Shown: one piece after another, positions 7,233 through 16,702 of the stretch
Position numbering within the stretch: position 1 is the first letter of the stretch
Layout: each line of letters opens with the position of its first letter
Assembly (NCBI GenBank): GCA_013813125.1
Contig: JACCSH010000120.1
Coordinates: forward strand, 1 to 18,372
Origin: Nocardioidaceae bacterium
GTDB taxonomy: Bacteria > Actinomycetota > Actinomycetes > Propionibacteriales > Nocardioidaceae
Reading direction: 5' to 3'
DNA: 18,372 nt
Program-made: the position numbers and the translations under genes
Notes under the pieces: model-generated
What the model saw: only the letters and a program-made list of their open reading frames with translations
The model's database searches: none
What the model was told of the DNA's origin: nothing

Positions 7233-8309
7233 ATGAGTGCGCGCAGCTATGGCCAGGCGGAGTTCGAGATCGCGGGGCGCAAGGTTGGGCCAGGTCATCC
7301 GGCGTACGTCATCGCCGAGGCCGGAAGCAACCACAACCGAGACCTCGAAACCGCCAAGCGGCTGATCGAGGTGGCAGCTGAGTCTGGAGCCGACGCGGTC
7401 AAGTTCCAGACCTACACTGCCGAAGGCCTCTACAGCCGGCACACACCTACCATGTCGTACCTCGAGGATTCCCAGCTGCTCAAGGACAGGGAGTCGGTCT
7501 GGGACCTGATCAAGCGAGTCGAGATCCCCTGGGAATGGCACCACGAGCTCGCAGACCACGCCAAGCGCAAGGAGATCCACTTCCTCAGCACTCCATTTCA
7601 GGAGGAGGCAGTCGACCTGCTCGAGTCGCTGGCCATGCCGGCCTACAAAATCGCGTCCTATGAGATCAACCACCTCCCGCTGATCGAAAAGTGCGCACGC
7701 ACCGGCCGACCGCTGCTGATGTCGACGGGAATGGCGAGTCTGGGCGACATCGAGCGCGCGCTCGACACCGCCAACGCCGCCGGTGCCGACCGGGTGGCCA
7801 TCCTGCACTGCGCCATCAACTATCCCCCTCACTTCGAGGACCTGAACCTGAGGGCGATTCCCACCTTGGCCTCGGCGTTTCGTATTCCGATCGGGTGGAG
7901 CGACCACACGAGAGGCCACACCGCTGACGTCGTCGCAGTGTCCCTGGGGGCGAGTCTCGTGGAGAAGCACTTCACACTGAGCCGCGATCAGGAGGGGCCC
8001 GACCACGCGTTTGCGCTGGAGCCCGATGAGCTGTCGGCGATGGTCGTCGCAATCCGTGAGGCGGAGGCGTCGCTCGGCGACTCAGTCAAACGGGTGACTG
8101 ATGCCGAGGCAGAGATGTATGCACTGGGTCGCCGCAGCCTCGTAGCTGCCCGAGAGATCGCAGCCGGAGTCGAGGTCCAGCGAGAGGACATAGCGATCAA
8201 GCGCCCCGGAACCGGAATACCCGTGCACGAGCTGGATCTGGCCGTCGGACGGCGAACGAAGCATCACGTCGACGCGGACCAGGTGCTGACGTGGGCTGAT
8301 CTTGGGTGA
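7233..8309 (+). CDS. pseI: Nonulosonic acid synthase (PseI / NeuB family)
   Basis: This enzyme condenses the free amino sugar with phosphoenolpyruvate to make the nine-carbon acid. The 358-residue protein has the NeuB TIM barrel, with YVIAEAGSNHN (25-35), VKFQTY (56-61), the STPF, ILHCAINYPP and GWSDHT segments, then a C-terminal SAF antifreeze-like domain from about residue 290 (RRSLVAAREIAAG, RPGTGIP). I chose ATG 7233, seven bases after AGGGA. GTG 7206, nine codons upstream and also near a GGAG, cannot be excluded. PseB, PseC and PseG next door argue for pseudaminic acid rather than sialic or legionaminic acid. It closes the plus-strand pse operon. Confidence 0.87.
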   Translation: MSARSYGQAEFEIAGRKVGPGHPAYVIAEAGSNHNRDLETAKRLIEVAAESGADAVKFQTYTAEGLYSRHTPTMSYLEDSQLLKDRESVWDLIKRVEIPWEWHHELADHAKRKEIHFLSTPFQEEAVDLLESLAMPAYKIASYEINHLPLIEKCARTGRPLLMSTGMASLGDIERALDTANAAGADRVAILHCAINYPPHFEDLNLRAIPTLASAFRIPIGWSDHTRGHTADVVAVSLGASLVEKHFTLSRDQEGPDHAFALEPDELSAMVVAIREAEASLGDSVKRVTDAEAEMYALGRRSLVAAREIAAGVEVQREDIAIKRPGTGIPVHELDLAVGRRTKHHVDADQVLTWADLG

Positions 8310-8349
8310 GGAGGCACTGACCCGGACGACCATGCCTGCGTAGGTGAGC

Positions 8350-8365
8350 GCCGGTGAGATCCGGC
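8350..8365. other. Small hairpin after pseI
   Basis: GCCGG-TGAGAT-CCGGC forms a five-base-pair GC stem 41 bases past the pseI stop, in the 152-base gap before the DUF2520 gene. It has no T tract. It could be a weak terminator separating the glycan island from the pantothenate genes. Nothing else clear was seen in this gap. Confidence 0.2.
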
Positions 8366-8461
8366 CAGCCCGGTATCCTGGGGCGCAGGTGCTCCACTCT
8401 GGCGCACGCTCGCGCAGCAGACAGGCCCAACCAAGGTGAGGCGCCGTGAGAGGCGAAGTCG

Positions 8462-9376
8462 ATGACCGCTGACGCAGCAAGTAGCGCCCCCCCGACAAAG
8501 CCGTGCATCGGAGTCATAGGTGCTGGACGCGTAGGAGCAGTGCTAGCGGCAGGACTGACCGCTGCGGGATATCCACTGGCCGCGGTGGCTGGTGAGTCAG
8601 ACGCTTCTCGTACTCGGATCGAGACTCTGCTGCCCGGCGTCCGAATCGACAAGCCCACAGCTGTCTCCAGAGCGGCAGAGATTCTGCTGCTGACCGTCCC
8701 CGACGACACCCTCGACAACGTCGTGCGCATGTTGGTGGCCTCGGGAGCAATCCGTTCCGGTCAGATCGTCGTACATACCAGCGGCCGGCACGGTTTGGGG
8801 GTTCTTCGGCCGGCTGTGGGGGTCGGCGCCAGAGGAATCGCCCTGCATCCTGCAATGACGTTCACCGGCACCGACCTGGATCTGGAGCGGTTGGCGAGTT
8901 GTACCTATGGCGTTACCTGTGCGTCGGAGGACCAGTCGATCGCTGAGGCACTCGTGACCGGCCTGGGTGGGCGCCTCGTCGCGGTGTCCGAAGCCAATCG
9001 CGAGCTCTACCACGCAGCGCTGGCGCATGGGTCGAACCATCTCGTCACGTTGGTGTCCCAGGCGATCGACTTGCTGCGCAGCGCGGATGCGGAGGATCCT
9101 GCTCTCGTGCTACGCCCGTTGCTTTCAGCCGCTTTGGACAACGCCTTGGCCTTCGGCGATGCGGCACTGACCGGACCGATCGTGCGTGGCGACGTCGAAA
9201 GCGTGGCGGCCCATCTGCGAAGCCTGGCGGCGCAGTCGCCCGCCACGGTGCAGTCGTACGTCGTCCTGGCGCGCGCCACTGCTAGCCGCGCGGTCGCCGC
9301 CGGGAGGCTCGAGCCGCGCCGAGCGGCAGCAATGGTGGAGGTGCTCAACGACGCCCTCGCCGGGCTCAGTGCGTGA
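8462..9376 (+). CDS. Rossmann-fold DUF2520 protein, possible ketopantoate reductase-like dehydrogenase
   Basis: The 304-residue protein has an N-terminal NAD(P)-binding unit, IGVIGAGRVGAVLA (16-29), followed by an all-helical C-terminal domain with LYHAALAHGSNHLVTLVSQA, typical of the Rossmann-like plus DUF2520 architecture. Substrate residues resemble those of beta-hydroxyacid dehydrogenases (HTSG and HPAMTF). The ATG at 8462 is preceded by AGAGG. Its stop overlaps the panC start by four bases (GTGA), so the two are translationally coupled. Members of this family (PanG, first described in Francisella) have been shown to act as ketopantoate reductases. The coupling to panC makes that role plausible here, but it is inference. 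The M. tuberculosis counterpart by position is Rv3603c. Confidence 0.85.
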   Translation: MTADAASSAPPTKPCIGVIGAGRVGAVLAAGLTAAGYPLAAVAGESDASRTRIETLLPGVRIDKPTAVSRAAEILLLTVPDDTLDNVVRMLVASGAIRSGQIVVHTSGRHGLGVLRPAVGVGARGIALHPAMTFTGTDLDLERLASCTYGVTCASEDQSIAEALVTGLGGRLVAVSEANRELYHAALAHGSNHLVTLVSQAIDLLRSADAEDPALVLRPLLSAALDNALAFGDAALTGPIVRGDVESVAAHLRSLAAQSPATVQSYVVLARATASRAVAAGRLEPRRAAAMVEVLNDALAGLSA

Positions 9377-10290
9377 CAACACCTGATTCGAGGGCCGCCG
9401 GAGCCGGACAACACCACTTGGGAGCAACGGCCAACGGCAAGCGGTCGAGTCTCCGGTTGGCGACATCTCGGGCAGAGCTGAGTGCGCTCCTCCTCCGGTC
9501 GAGGACAGCCCAGAATGCGCGGGTGGCGTTGGTTCCGACGATGGGCGCGTTGCATCGTGGCCACGCCGCACTCCTCGACGAGGCGCGGAATCGATCTGAC
9601 CTCGTGGTCGCCTCCATCTTCGTCAACCCGATGCAGTTCGGGCCTGCTGAGGACCTCGCGATATACCCTCGGGACCTCGCCGCCGACACTGCCCTGTGCC
9701 GAGACCACGGTGTGGACGTGGTGTTCGCGCCTTCCGTTGACGCCCTCTACCCGGCTTGGCCGCCGGCCGTCACGGTCGATCCTGGTGAACTCGGCGGCAT
9801 TCTCGAAGGCGTCACCCGCCCGGGACACTTCAAGGGAGTGCTGACGGTCGTGGCCAAGCTGTTCGGCTTGATCGATCCTGATGTGGCCCTGTTCGGTGAG
9901 AAGGACTACCAACAGCTGGTGCTACTCCAGCACCTGGTCAAGGAGCTGTGCCTACCGGTCGAAGTGGTGGGGGTGGAAACGGTTCGGGAGCCGGACGGTC
10001 TAGCGCTCAGCTCACGCAATCGGTATCTTTCGGACGCCGAGCGGGTCTCAGCCTCGGCTTTGAGTCGGGCGCTAGTGGCCGGGCAGGCGGCCGGACCGCG
10101 TGGTCCGCGCGCGGTAGTCGCTGCGGCTGAGACTGTGCTCGCGGCGGACCCGGGAGTCGCCGTGGATTATCTCACCTTGCGCGCGGCCGACCTGAGCGAT
10201 GCCCCTTCGTCAGGCGACGCCCGGCTGCTCGTTGCCGCCACTGTGGGTACCACGCGCCTCATCGACAACGTGGCTGTGAGCGTCGGATAG
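9373..10290 (+). CDS. panC: Pantothenate synthetase
   Basis: PanC joins pantoate and beta-alanine, using ATP, to make pantothenate. The 305-residue protein carries PTMGALHRGH (55-64, HIGH-type ATP motif), IFVNPMQFGPAEDL (82-95), TRPGHFKGVLTVV, LFGEKDYQQL and ALSSRNRYLS (KMSKS-like loop), all as expected. The GTG at 9373 overlaps the upstream gene; the 54 residues before PTMG are somewhat longer than usual, so a later start is possible. Unlike the familiar actinobacterial arrangement, panD and coaX do not follow; the next gene is lysS after an 81-base gap. Confidence 0.96.
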   Translation: MTTPDSRAAGAGQHHLGATANGKRSSLRLATSRAELSALLLRSRTAQNARVALVPTMGALHRGHAALLDEARNRSDLVVASIFVNPMQFGPAEDLAIYPRDLAADTALCRDHGVDVVFAPSVDALYPAWPPAVTVDPGELGGILEGVTRPGHFKGVLTVVAKLFGLIDPDVALFGEKDYQQLVLLQHLVKELCLPVEVVGVETVREPDGLALSSRNRYLSDAERVSASALSRALVAGQAAGPRGPRAVVAAAETVLAADPGVAVDYLTLRAADLSDAPSSGDARLLVAATVGTTRLIDNVAVSVG

Positions 10291-10332
10291 AACCCCTGAA
10301 GATCGCCGGAGGCAGGTTGCGGTACACGAAGT

Positions 10333-10347
10333 GGTACAGCCAGTACC
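10333..10347. other. Inverted repeat upstream of lysS
   Basis: GGTAC-AGCCA-GTACC is a perfect five-base-pair inverted repeat 24 bases before the lysS start, with another GGTAC at 10321-10325. It lies just upstream of the candidate -10 TAGCCT and could be an operator or a weak panC terminator. Confidence 0.3.
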
Positions 10348-10358
10348 CCACGATCCCG

Positions 10359-10364
10359 TAGCCT
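10359..10364 (+). promoter_or_regulatory. Candidate -10 element of lysS
   Basis: TAGCCT fits TANNNT and is seven bases from the ATG at 10372. There is no Shine-Dalgarno sequence before that ATG, which suggests a leaderless transcript separate from panC. No good -35 was found. Confidence 0.3.
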
Positions 10365-10371
10365 CTCGCTC

Positions 10372-11889
10372 ATGGCTGAGTCCCCCCGCTTGGATATGCC
10401 CGTCAAGCAATCCGATGAGTTGCCGGAGCAGATGCGGGTCAGGCACGAGAAGCGCGCCAAGCTCATGGACCGCGGAATCTCGCCGTATCCCGTTACCGTG
10501 CCGCGCACGCACACGATCAAAGAAATAGTTGACAGTTATCAATCTTCTGAGCTGGGCCTTGACTCCGCCACGGGCGACGAAGTCGCAGTAACAGGGCGGG
10601 TGATATACCTGCGAAACACGGGAAAACTGTGTTTCGCCCGTTTACGAGAAGGAGACGGCAGCGAGCTACAGGCAATGCTGTCGGCAGCGCAGCTGGGACC
10701 GGAGTCGCTTCGAGATTTCAAGGCACTTGTCGACATAGGTGACCATCTAGCCGTCCAAGGCGAGGTCGTCACCAGCCGTCGAGGTGAGCTATCCGTCCAA
10801 GCGACGGCATGGCAAATAGCGGCCAAGACCCTGCGTCCGCTGCCAAGCGACCATCAGACTCTCAACGACGAGGCGAGAGTCCGGCTGAGATATCTCGATA
10901 TGATCGTGCGTCCTGAATCTCGGGCTATCGTCCGCAACAAGGCGAAAGTGTTGCGTTCGCTACGGTCAACGCTTGATTCGCACGGTTTTATCGAGGTCGA
11001 GACACCCGTGCTGCAGCTAACCAACGGCGGGGCTGCGGCCCGACCCTTCCGGACTCATCTGAACGCCTTCGACCAGGCCATGTTGTTGCGCATTGCCCTC
11101 GAACTGGACCTGAAACGTGCGCTGGTAGGTGGGGTCGATCAGGTTTATGAAATTGGGCGCACGTTCCGAAACGAGGGTCTCGACTCAACGCACGCGGCCG
11201 AGTTCTCGATGCTCGAGGCATACGAGGCATACGGCGACTACAACACCATGGCGGACCTGATCAAGGCCCTTGTGGTCGATGCCGCTCGCGCTATCGGCCG
11301 AACGCGTATCTCGGGTCGTAACGGCGCCGACATCGACCTGGAGGGCGAATGGCGAGATGCCACTTTGTTCGAGCTGGTCTCAGAAGCTGTTTCCCATCCG
11401 CTGACTCTGGATACTCCGACGGAGACCCTCCGAGCGCTTGCCGAAAGCCACGCCGTGCCGCTACTAACAAACTGGAACAGTGGCGAGATAATTCTCGAAT
11501 TGTACGAGAAACTCGTAGAGCACACGCTGGTCGTTCCTACATTCGTGAAGGACTACCCCGAGTCCGTACGTCCTCTTGCGCAACCTCATCGCACCCAGCC
11601 AGGTTTGGTGGAGGCTTTCGACCTCGTCATCAACGGGACTGAACTCGGCACGGCCTACTCAGAACTCAATGATCCGGTGATTCAGCGTGAGCGGCTTAGC
11701 CGCCAGTCGTTACTGGCGGCCCTTGGCGATCCCGAGGCGATGGATTTGGACGAGACCTTCCTTCGCGCGCTGGAGTTCGGCATGCCCCCTGCCGGGGGAC
11801 TGGGCATCGGCGTGGATCGTTTGGTTATGCTGCTGGAAGGCGTGGGTATTCGAGAAGCGATCCTGTTTCCCCTCGTTCGACCCGAATAG
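10372..11889 (+). CDS. lysS: Class II lysyl-tRNA synthetase, LysX-like type
   Basis: The 505-residue protein attaches lysine to tRNA-Lys. It has an N-terminal OB-fold anticodon-binding domain (about 70-155) and a class II catalytic domain: motif 1 near 197-212, motif 2 at about 264-282 (RTFRNEGLDSTHAAEFSMLE) and motif 3 GGLGIGVDRLVMLL near the C-terminus. Several segments differ from the canonical bacterial LysRS: STHAAEFS in place of the usual RHNPEFT, and NGTELGTAYSELNDP in place of the usual ExANxxSELND. These resemble what I recall of the LysRS half of mycobacterial LysX, but no MprF-like membrane part is attached. Five ATA codons and 42-48% GC in two hand-counted 60-base lines contrast with about 68% in clpC, hinting at transfer. 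Confidence 0.9.
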   Translation: MAESPRLDMPVKQSDELPEQMRVRHEKRAKLMDRGISPYPVTVPRTHTIKEIVDSYQSSELGLDSATGDEVAVTGRVIYLRNTGKLCFARLREGDGSELQAMLSAAQLGPESLRDFKALVDIGDHLAVQGEVVTSRRGELSVQATAWQIAAKTLRPLPSDHQTLNDEARVRLRYLDMIVRPESRAIVRNKAKVLRSLRSTLDSHGFIEVETPVLQLTNGGAAARPFRTHLNAFDQAMLLRIALELDLKRALVGGVDQVYEIGRTFRNEGLDSTHAAEFSMLEAYEAYGDYNTMADLIKALVVDAARAIGRTRISGRNGADIDLEGEWRDATLFELVSEAVSHPLTLDTPTETLRALAESHAVPLLTNWNSGEIILELYEKLVEHTLVVPTFVKDYPESVRPLAQPHRTQPGLVEAFDLVINGTELGTAYSELNDPVIQRERLSRQSLLAALGDPEAMDLDETFLRALEFGMPPAGGLGIGVDRLVMLLEGVGIREAILFPLVRPE

Positions 11890-11955
11890 CATGCGGCGTA
11901 AAGAAGTTCCGACTATTCTGGAGTTCTTGCAGATCCGCGATGGGAGATACTGGCT

Positions 11956-12291
11956 GTGGCGCAACGGGTGCACATTGTTCTTGAAGACGACCTCGATGGT
12001 GGCAATGCTGACGAGACGGTGAAATTCGGCCTTGACGGGACGAACTACGAAATGGATTTGTCGTCTGCCAACGCTGCGTCGCTTCGTGACGCCCTCGCGC
12101 CGTATGTCGCGTCGGCTCGTCGAGCCAGCGGAAGCAGAGGCAGTCGCAGACCTTCCCGCGGCCGCTCCGCTGGAGGCGACGCAAGCAACGCCTCACAGAT
12201 GCGGGACTGGGCGCGCGAACACGGCTACACCGTCTCCGACCGTGGACGTGTCTCAGCTGACATCAAAGCCGCCTACGACGCAGCACACTGA
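11956..12291 (+). CDS. lsr2: Lsr2 nucleoid-associated protein
   Basis: Lsr2 is the actinobacterial H-NS-like silencer that bridges AT-rich DNA. The 111-residue protein starts MAQRVHIVLEDDLDGG, followed by the beta/alpha dimerisation domain (about 1-60), a basic Ser/Arg/Gly linker (about 65-83) and a C-terminal DNA-binding domain (SQMRDWAREHGYTVSDRGRV) with the RGR AT-hook-like triad. Length and order match the family. The start is GTG 11956 with GGGAGA eight bases upstream. It lies 66 bases after lysS and before clpC, the same order as in mycobacteria. Confidence 0.97.
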   Translation: MAQRVHIVLEDDLDGGNADETVKFGLDGTNYEMDLSSANAASLRDALAPYVASARRASGSRGSRRPSRGRSAGGDASNASQMRDWAREHGYTVSDRGRVSADIKAAYDAAH

Positions 12292-12420
12292 CCCCTCGTA
12301 CCTGCGCCCTTTGGCATGAGCCAGTGCGTTTTGCCCGCTCGGCGTGGGAACAAGTCTCGCCGAGCAGCGGTTGTGACCCTTGACAAGATCGTCGCGTTCT
12401 GGACTGTGGTCGGAGCCGAC

Positions 12421-12426
12421 TAGCAT
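12421..12426 (+). promoter_or_regulatory. Candidate -10 element of clpC
   Basis: TAGCAT fits TANNNT and lies 36 bases before the clpC ATG, within the 171-base gap after lsr2. A TTGACA occurs at 12380-12385 but is 35 bases away, too far to pair with it. A weak TTCTGG (12397-12402) is nearer the expected spacing. No HAIR (HspR) or ClgR site is evident. Confidence 0.25.
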
Positions 12427-12462
12427 GGGGAGCGAGTGCACTAAGCAAGGAGCGATGGGGAT

Positions 12463-14967
<2,505 letters not shown>

Positions 14968-15002
14968 GAGTCCCTCCCGGCACGAGGTGTGGGCATGCTG
15001 GC

Positions 15003-15875
15003 TCACGGCAGAGCGAAGGTGCCACAGCTTGCTCGCACGACCAGACCGTCCGAGACAAGGGAGGCGAGCGCACGTTCGAGTTGCACGGCGTCGTCCCAGG
15101 TGGCGTCGACCACCGCGATGGGGACGGGCAGGTCGCTTTCTCGGAGCGCGGACAGGATGCGGCCGCGACACTCGCGGTCGGTCCCGGCATAGGTCTGGCT
15201 GTGTCGTCGCTCCTCGTTGGCAGCCGGGTAACCGGCCAGACGCCAAGCGCACAGCGACGAGACGGGACATCGGTCGCAGCGTGGGGCCGAAGCTGTGCAG
15301 ATCACCGCTCCCAGCTCCATCACCGCGACGTTCCATCGTGCGGAGATGCTGGGGGACTCGGGAAGCACGCTGCCCGCCAGCAGACGTTCAGCCCTGCTGA
15401 GCCGTGCGGGTGGGTGCTCCACGCCGACGAGAAGTCGGCTCAGGACGCGACGCACGTTGGTATCCAGCACGACCGTGCGCTGGCCGAAGGCGAAAGCTGC
15501 GACTGCAGCCGCTGTGTACTCTCCGACTCCCGGCAGCCGCCGAAGGTCGTCCACGGACGACGGAACTCTTCCATCGTGCCGCTGCTCGATCGCCACCGCT
15601 GCCTCATGCAGCCGCAGCGCCCGCCGTGGATAACCTAGTCGGCCCCACCCGCGGATGGCCTGTCCCGGCGACTCCGCGGCCAAAGCCGCAGGAGCAGGCC
15701 AACGGCGCATCCAGGCGCGGTAGACGGGAAGCACCCGGGCAACGGGCGTCTGTTGAAGCATGACTTCGCTGACGAGTACGGCCCAGGCTCCCACCTCGGG
15801 ACGGCGCCACGGGAGGTCCCTCGCGGAGCTGTCGTACCAATCGAGAATAGGTCGTTGGGCAGCGCAGCTGGGCAT
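15003..15875 (-). CDS. mutY: A/G-specific adenine DNA glycosylase
   Basis: MutY removes adenine mispaired with 8-oxoguanine. The 290-residue protein begins its core with WYDSSARDLPWR (13-24) and has the MutY-type SEVMLQQTPV with catalytic Glu37, the helix-hairpin-helix LPGVGEYTAAAV (114-125), catalytic Asp138 in VLDTNVRRV, and the four-cysteine iron-sulphur motif C193-x6-C200-x2-C203-x5-C209. LQQT rather than LSAQT separates it from endonuclease III. The C-terminal 70 residues look like a small helical module ending in VSDGLVVRASCGTFALP and not the NUDIX-like 8-oxoG domain of E. coli MutY. The start is ATG 15875, divergent from the membrane-anchored protein gene, with a 51-base gap. Confidence 0.94.
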   Translation of the reverse strand: MPSCAAQRPILDWYDSSARDLPWRRPEVGAWAVLVSEVMLQQTPVARVLPVYRAWMRRWPAPAALAAESPGQAIRGWGRLGYPRRALRLHEAAVAIEQRHDGRVPSSVDDLRRLPGVGEYTAAAVAAFAFGQRTVVLDTNVRRVLSRLLVGVEHPPARLSRAERLLAGSVLPESPSISARWNVAVMELGAVICTASAPRCDRCPVSSLCAWRLAGYPAANEERRHSQTYAGTDRECRGRILSALRESDLPVPIAVVDATWDDAVQLERALASLVSDGLVVRASCGTFALP

Positions 15876-15914
15876 GTCGAGGCGATGATGCCACAGATGC
15901 GGTCGGTGCCCGGC

Positions 15915-15920
15915 TAGCGT
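15915..15920 (+). promoter_or_regulatory. Candidate -10 element of the membrane-anchored protein gene
   Basis: TAGCGT, identical to the VOC gene -10, ends six bases before the ATG at 15927. No ribosome binding site is present, so a leaderless message is likely. No clear -35 was found. Confidence 0.35.
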
Positions 15921-15926
15921 GAATCC

Positions 15927-16676
15927 ATGAGCACTGTGGTCCGCCCATCAGGGCCGCTGCCGACGCGCGTCTACTGGCTGCGTCGGCTCGTCCTGGCGCT
16001 GGTTCTCGTCACGCTCGTCGCACTGGTGTGGTGGTTCCTGGTCCGCGGCGATGATACCGACGGTGACACCGCAGGCGCCGCCGCCCAAGCGTCCGCAAGC
16101 GGTGACGGCAGCGGGCGGCGAACTGAGGCGAACCGCGGCCAACAAGCCCGGTCGAACCCCGAAGCCGAGGAGAGGCCCGTCCCTTCAGGCGACGGGAACG
16201 ATCGATCCCAGGCGGCCGAAGGGCAGAGCGCCGCCCCCGGCTCGACAGGTTCGGGCCTGGATGCACCGGGCGAGGAGCCACTCCTCCAGCCGAGTGGTGA
16301 CTGCGACCCCACCGACGTTGATATCGCCATCGTGGTGGACGACACGACCGAAGGTAGGGGGATGTCAGCTCGTCTGCGTTTGACGAGTGAGGCCGAGCCG
16401 GCCTGCACGTTGGCGATCACCGCCGACGCACTCGCCCTGCGAGTGACCTCAGGATCCGACACGGTGTGGACAAGCCAAGAATGTCCCGACTCGGTTTCGT
16501 CGCGCCGGGTGGTCGTTCGTCAGAAACCGGCGACGGTTTACACCTTCGACTGGGACGGCAAGCGCTCGGTCGTCAACTGCCAGAGCCCGGGCGAGGTTGC
16601 CGGCGCGGGAGGCTACTGGCTCGAGGCAGCGCTGGTGGGCGCTGGTGTCGAGAGGGCCTACTTTGACATCACCTGA
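15927..16676 (+). CDS. Hypothetical single-pass membrane protein with extracytoplasmic domain
   Basis: This 249-residue protein has a short basic N-terminus, one membrane segment at about 19-39 (LVLALVLVTLVALVWWFLV), a low-complexity Gly/Ser/Ala/Glu linker (about 41-120) and a C-terminal domain (about 121-249) with beta-strand character. That domain has four cysteines (126, 160, 186, 218), enough for two disulfides outside the cell. There is no signal-peptidase site or lipobox. I do not recognise a named family. By position between mutY and disA it corresponds to Rv3587c of M. tuberculosis, an uncharacterised membrane protein. Function is unknown; the anchored ectodomain suggests an envelope role. 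Confidence 0.8.
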   Translation: MSTVVRPSGPLPTRVYWLRRLVLALVLVTLVALVWWFLVRGDDTDGDTAGAAAQASASGDGSGRRTEANRGQQARSNPEAEERPVPSGDGNDRSQAAEGQSAAPGSTGSGLDAPGEEPLLQPSGDCDPTDVDIAIVVDDTTEGRGMSARLRLTSEAEPACTLAITADALALRVTSGSDTVWTSQECPDSVSSRRVVVRQKPATVYTFDWDGKRSVVNCQSPGEVAGAGGYWLEAALVGAGVERAYFDIT

Positions 16677-16677
16677 C

Positions 16678-16702
16678 GTGAGGGGGGTGCCACGTCCCTC
16701 AC
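16678..16702. terminator. Inverted repeat between converging genes
   Basis: GTGAGGG (16678-16684) and CCCTCAC (16696-16702) form a seven-base-pair stem with an 11-base loop. It starts just after the stop of the membrane-protein gene and overlaps the disA stop codon. An alternative pairing, ACGTG/CACGT (16676-16680 with 16691-16695), shares the region. It probably serves as a shared bidirectional terminator, though no T tract follows. Confidence 0.45.

Noticed and set aside
7167..8006. 279-codon minus-strand open frame opposite pseI
   Set aside because: It lies antisense to conserved NeuB-family motifs, and its translation matches no family I know.
10527..10550. TTGACA inside lysS as an internal promoter
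   Set aside because: It falls in conserved coding sequence of a lower-GC gene and has no convincing -10 at the right distance.
12348..12375. Possible ClgR operator before clpC
   Set aside because: The nearest match is CGC-N6-GCG, one base longer than the CGC-N5-GCG arrangement I know, and the flanks do not fit.
12380..12385. TTGACA as the -35 of clpC
   Set aside because: No TANNNT occurs 16-19 bases downstream; the only good -10 is 35 bases away.
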